A stretch of 7,781 nucleotides of DNA from contig JAZIHH010000023.1 of NCBI GenBank assembly GCA_036678685.1, positions 1 through 7,781 of the forward strand, in the 5' to 3' direction. Position numbers and translations under genes: made by a program. Below the pieces are notes generated by a model. That model had not been told where the DNA came from. It saw nothing but the letters and a program-made list of their open reading frames with translations, and did not search any database. Of this stretch, positions 5,689 through 7,781 are shown in pieces; positions within the stretch are counted from its first letter, which is position 1, and the number at the start of each line of letters is the position of its first letter. This stretch comes from JAZIHH01 sp036678685 (GTDB taxonomy: Bacteria > Bacillota > UBA4882 > UBA10575).

Positions 5689-7781
5689 ATGGGTTATTAC
5701 GAAGTCCTTTCTGAAGTTTGGGCAAAAAGCGGCCGGAACGGAAAACCAGGCGAGAGCATCCTGATACATACCCGTAAGGTCATTACTGCACTATGGGGTT
5801 TAGCAGCACGGCACCGGGAGTACGCGGAGGAAAGGATTTGGTCAAATCTATTTTGGGCTTGTTTTTTACATGATTTCGGGAAAGCGGCGGAGCCTTTTCA
5901 GCAGCTTCTTCGCCGTCTTCGGCCTCGCTGGCCGCACCGTCATGAACTTCTCTCTATCCCCTTTGTTTCAAGGATAGCTTCACCGGGTACCCTGGATTAC
6001 CGGTGGATATTGACAGCAGTAGCTTCGCACCATTTAAAGCCAAGGAAGCTCTTTTCCGCCAGGTATTACAGTCTTGCCCTGGATGAAATAGACTTCTACA
6101 ATGACCTGGCCGCTTCTATTCCGGTGGAGCGGATCACAGCCCTTAATGAATGGATGGATGAGGAATGGCGCGAGTGGCAACGGCGGTTCAACGAAATAAA
6201 CATTCCTTTATACCCTCCTTCCCCGCCTCTTGACTGGAGTTTTTCAGGGGAGGCGATTTACGAAGGGTTAAAGGAGTATTTTTTAACATATAAAACAGTA
6301 AATAAAAAACCGGCAGATTCAGAAGAGAGTCGTTTGGGAATTATAATGAGAGGAGCCCTCCAGTTTTCTGATCATTTAGGCTCCGCCGGATATGAGGTGG
6401 GCTTCCTTACTTTACCGGATCCGGGTGAATTAAGAGAAAAAGCCCTGCCTGAAGGGGCAAATTGGCATACGCATCAAGAAAAATGTGCTAACATAAACGG
6501 TAATGTGATCTTGGCAGCGCCCACGGGCAGCGGCAAGACCGAAGCTGGATTTTTATGGGCGTTTCAACAAACACGACAGAGAAAAGGAAAAGGGATCTTA
6601 GTTTATCTTCTTCCTTTTCAAGCTAGCATGAATGCGATGAAAAAAAGGCTGACAGAAATCTTAGGTGTGGAAGTCGCCCTATTACACAGCCGCGCTTTAC
6701 AGGCTCTCTACAGGGAACTGACGGAAACAGGGGAAAAAACAGCGGAAGCAGAAAAAACCGCAAAACATTTGAATGAATTGGGCCGTCTTTACCGGCAGCC
6801 AGTATGGGTAGCTTCACCATATCAATTACTGAAGGCGGCATTTAAACTGCCGGGTTATGAAATCCTTTACACTGTTTTGCTGGGAGCAACAATTATTCTG
6901 GATGAAGTGCATGCCTATGAACCGGACCGGTTGGGTATGATTTTAGAACTACATAAAGAACTAATTAAAAACCTGGGATGCCGGGTAATGGTCATGACCG
7001 CCACCATGCCTTCCTGGTTGCGGGAACTATGGCAAAATAGTCTTGGAGCTCCACTGGTCTTACCGGACAGAGAATTATATAAAAAAGAGGTACGTCACCG
7101 GATAAATATCCTCGACGGTGACTTAAAATCAGGCAAAACACTGGAGATTATCCATGATTTCTTTTCTAGGGGCAAATCTGTTTTGGTTGCTGTCAACAGT
7201 ATCAAGGCTGCCCAAGAAACCTATACCGAACTACAAAAGAAATATAATAAAAAAGACCTTGTTTTACTGCACGGGCGTTTGAACGTCCGGGACCGTCTTG
7301 CCCGGGAGAAAGAATTGGAAGACAGAGTGGGATTCAAAAACCGGGGCCGTCCATGTATTGCCATCGCTACACAAGTGGTGGAGGTGAGTCTCAACCTGGA
7401 TTTTGAGACCATTATTACTGAACCCGCACCTCTAGAAGCTTTGCTCCAGAGATTCGGCCGGGTTAACCGGCGTGGGAAAAAGGGAATTGTCCCAGTTTAC
7501 ATTCTTACCCGCCAGAGCGGAGATTATGATATCTATGACCGCCGGTTGGTGAAGAATACACTCGAGATACTCATACGCAATGGCGGAGAAATTATCGCAG
7601 AAGATGCGGTTATTGACTGGTTGGATTGGATCTATGAGCAAGACGGGCTGAAAGTGGAATGGTTGGCCAAGGTAGAAGAATCCCGGAGGAATTTTCGCCG
7701 CTATTGTCTTGATACTTTACGTCCTTTTAATGAAGACAAAGACCTGGAAAGAGATTTTGAACGGATGTTTGATGGGATGGA
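5689..7781 (+). CDS. cas3: Cas3 HD nuclease-helicase, 3' end outside the window
   Basis: Cas3 is the effector nuclease-helicase: recruited by target-bound Cascade, it nicks the displaced strand and then unwinds and degrades DNA 3' to 5'. The frame is open from ATG 5689, behind GGGGAG with 6-base spacing, to the window edge, giving 697 residues. The N-terminal HD nuclease has H27, the H61-D62 pair (CFLHDFGKAAEPF), H85-E86 and H114-H115 (ASHHLKPRK), all in the expected order for metal binding. FSDHLGSAG follows near 247-255. The superfamily 2 helicase has Walker A APTGSGKT (277-284), DEVH box (405-408), motif III TATMP (437-441), motif V ATQVVEVSLNLDFE and motif VI QRFGRVNRRG (587-596). All core residues look intact, so the protein should be active. 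Only the C-terminal accessory domain is cut off. It lies 13 bases after cas5 in the same operon. Confidence 0.96.
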   Translation, partial: MGYYEVLSEVWAKSGRNGKPGESILIHTRKVITALWGLAARHREYAEERIWSNLFWACFLHDFGKAAEPFQQLLRRLRPRWPHRHELLSIPFVSRIASPGTLDYRWILTAVASHHLKPRKLFSARYYSLALDEIDFYNDLAASIPVERITALNEWMDEEWREWQRRFNEINIPLYPPSPPLDWSFSGEAIYEGLKEYFLTYKTVNKKPADSEESRLGIIMRGALQFSDHLGSAGYEVGFLTLPDPGELREKALPEGANWHTHQEKCANINGNVILAAPTGSGKTEAGFLWAFQQTRQRKGKGILVYLLPFQASMNAMKKRLTEILGVEVALLHSRALQALYRELTETGEKTAEAEKTAKHLNELGRLYRQPVWVASPYQLLKAAFKLPGYEILYTVLLGATIILDEVHAYEPDRLGMILELHKELIKNLGCRVMVMTATMPSWLRELWQNSLGAPLVLPDRELYKKEVRHRINILDGDLKSGKTLEIIHDFFSRGKSVLVAVNSIKAAQETYTELQKKYNKKDLVLLHGRLNVRDRLAREKELEDRVGFKNRGRPCIAIATQVVEVSLNLDFETIITEPAPLEALLQRFGRVNRRGKKGIVPVYILTRQSGDYDIYDRRLVKNTLEILIRNGGEIIAEDAVIDWLDWIYEQDGLKVEWLAKVEESRRNFRRYCLDTLRPFNEDKDLERDFERMFDGM

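Overview
The window is one contiguous type I CRISPR-Cas locus, all on the + strand. The Cas families are a CXXC...CXXC Cas8 (Cst1), a Cst2/DevR Cas7 and a Cas5t-like Cas5. Together they point to the Tneap variety of subtype I-B. Strong AGGAGGTGA-type ribosome binding sites, a TTG start and the I-B/Tneap gene set suggest a clostridial-type Firmicute (Peptococcaceae/Thermoanaerobacterales-like). I cannot name a genus from this sequence alone.

Layout. Bases 1-662 hold the 3' part of cas6, the pre-crRNA endonuclease. Bases 663-888 are an A/T-rich leader with a perfect 12-bp inverted repeat. Bases 889-1953 are a CRISPR array of fifteen 37-bp repeats separated by 35-39-bp spacers, followed by a decayed terminal repeat (about 1988-2022). 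The decayed repeat on the right and the GAAAG repeat ending (the crRNA 5' handle side) both place the leader on the left, next to cas6. A rho-independent terminator (2110-2139) closes the array, and a gene-free stretch (2140-2378) precedes the effector operon. That operon is cas8 (2379-3860), cas7 (3857-4933), cas5 (4938-5675) and cas3 (5689 to the window edge). The genes overlap or lie within 13 bases of each other. cas4, cas1 and cas2 are not in view; in related loci they usually follow cas3.

How it works together. Array RNA is cut by Cas6 in each repeat, leaving crRNAs with an 8-nt 5' handle. Cas5, Cas7, Cas8 and a small subunit assemble on the crRNA as Cascade. Cas3 is recruited to unwind and degrade the target DNA.

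Three points stand out. First, cas8 has an in-frame ATG at 3486 behind a perfect AAGGAGGTGA ribosome binding site; it would give a separate 124-residue C-terminal protein, the expected size of a Cas11 small subunit. Second, the three leader-proximal (newest) repeats end in GATCA instead of GAAAG, so their crRNAs would carry a changed 5' handle. Third, spacers 2 and 13 share an identical 15-nt core in opposite orientations.
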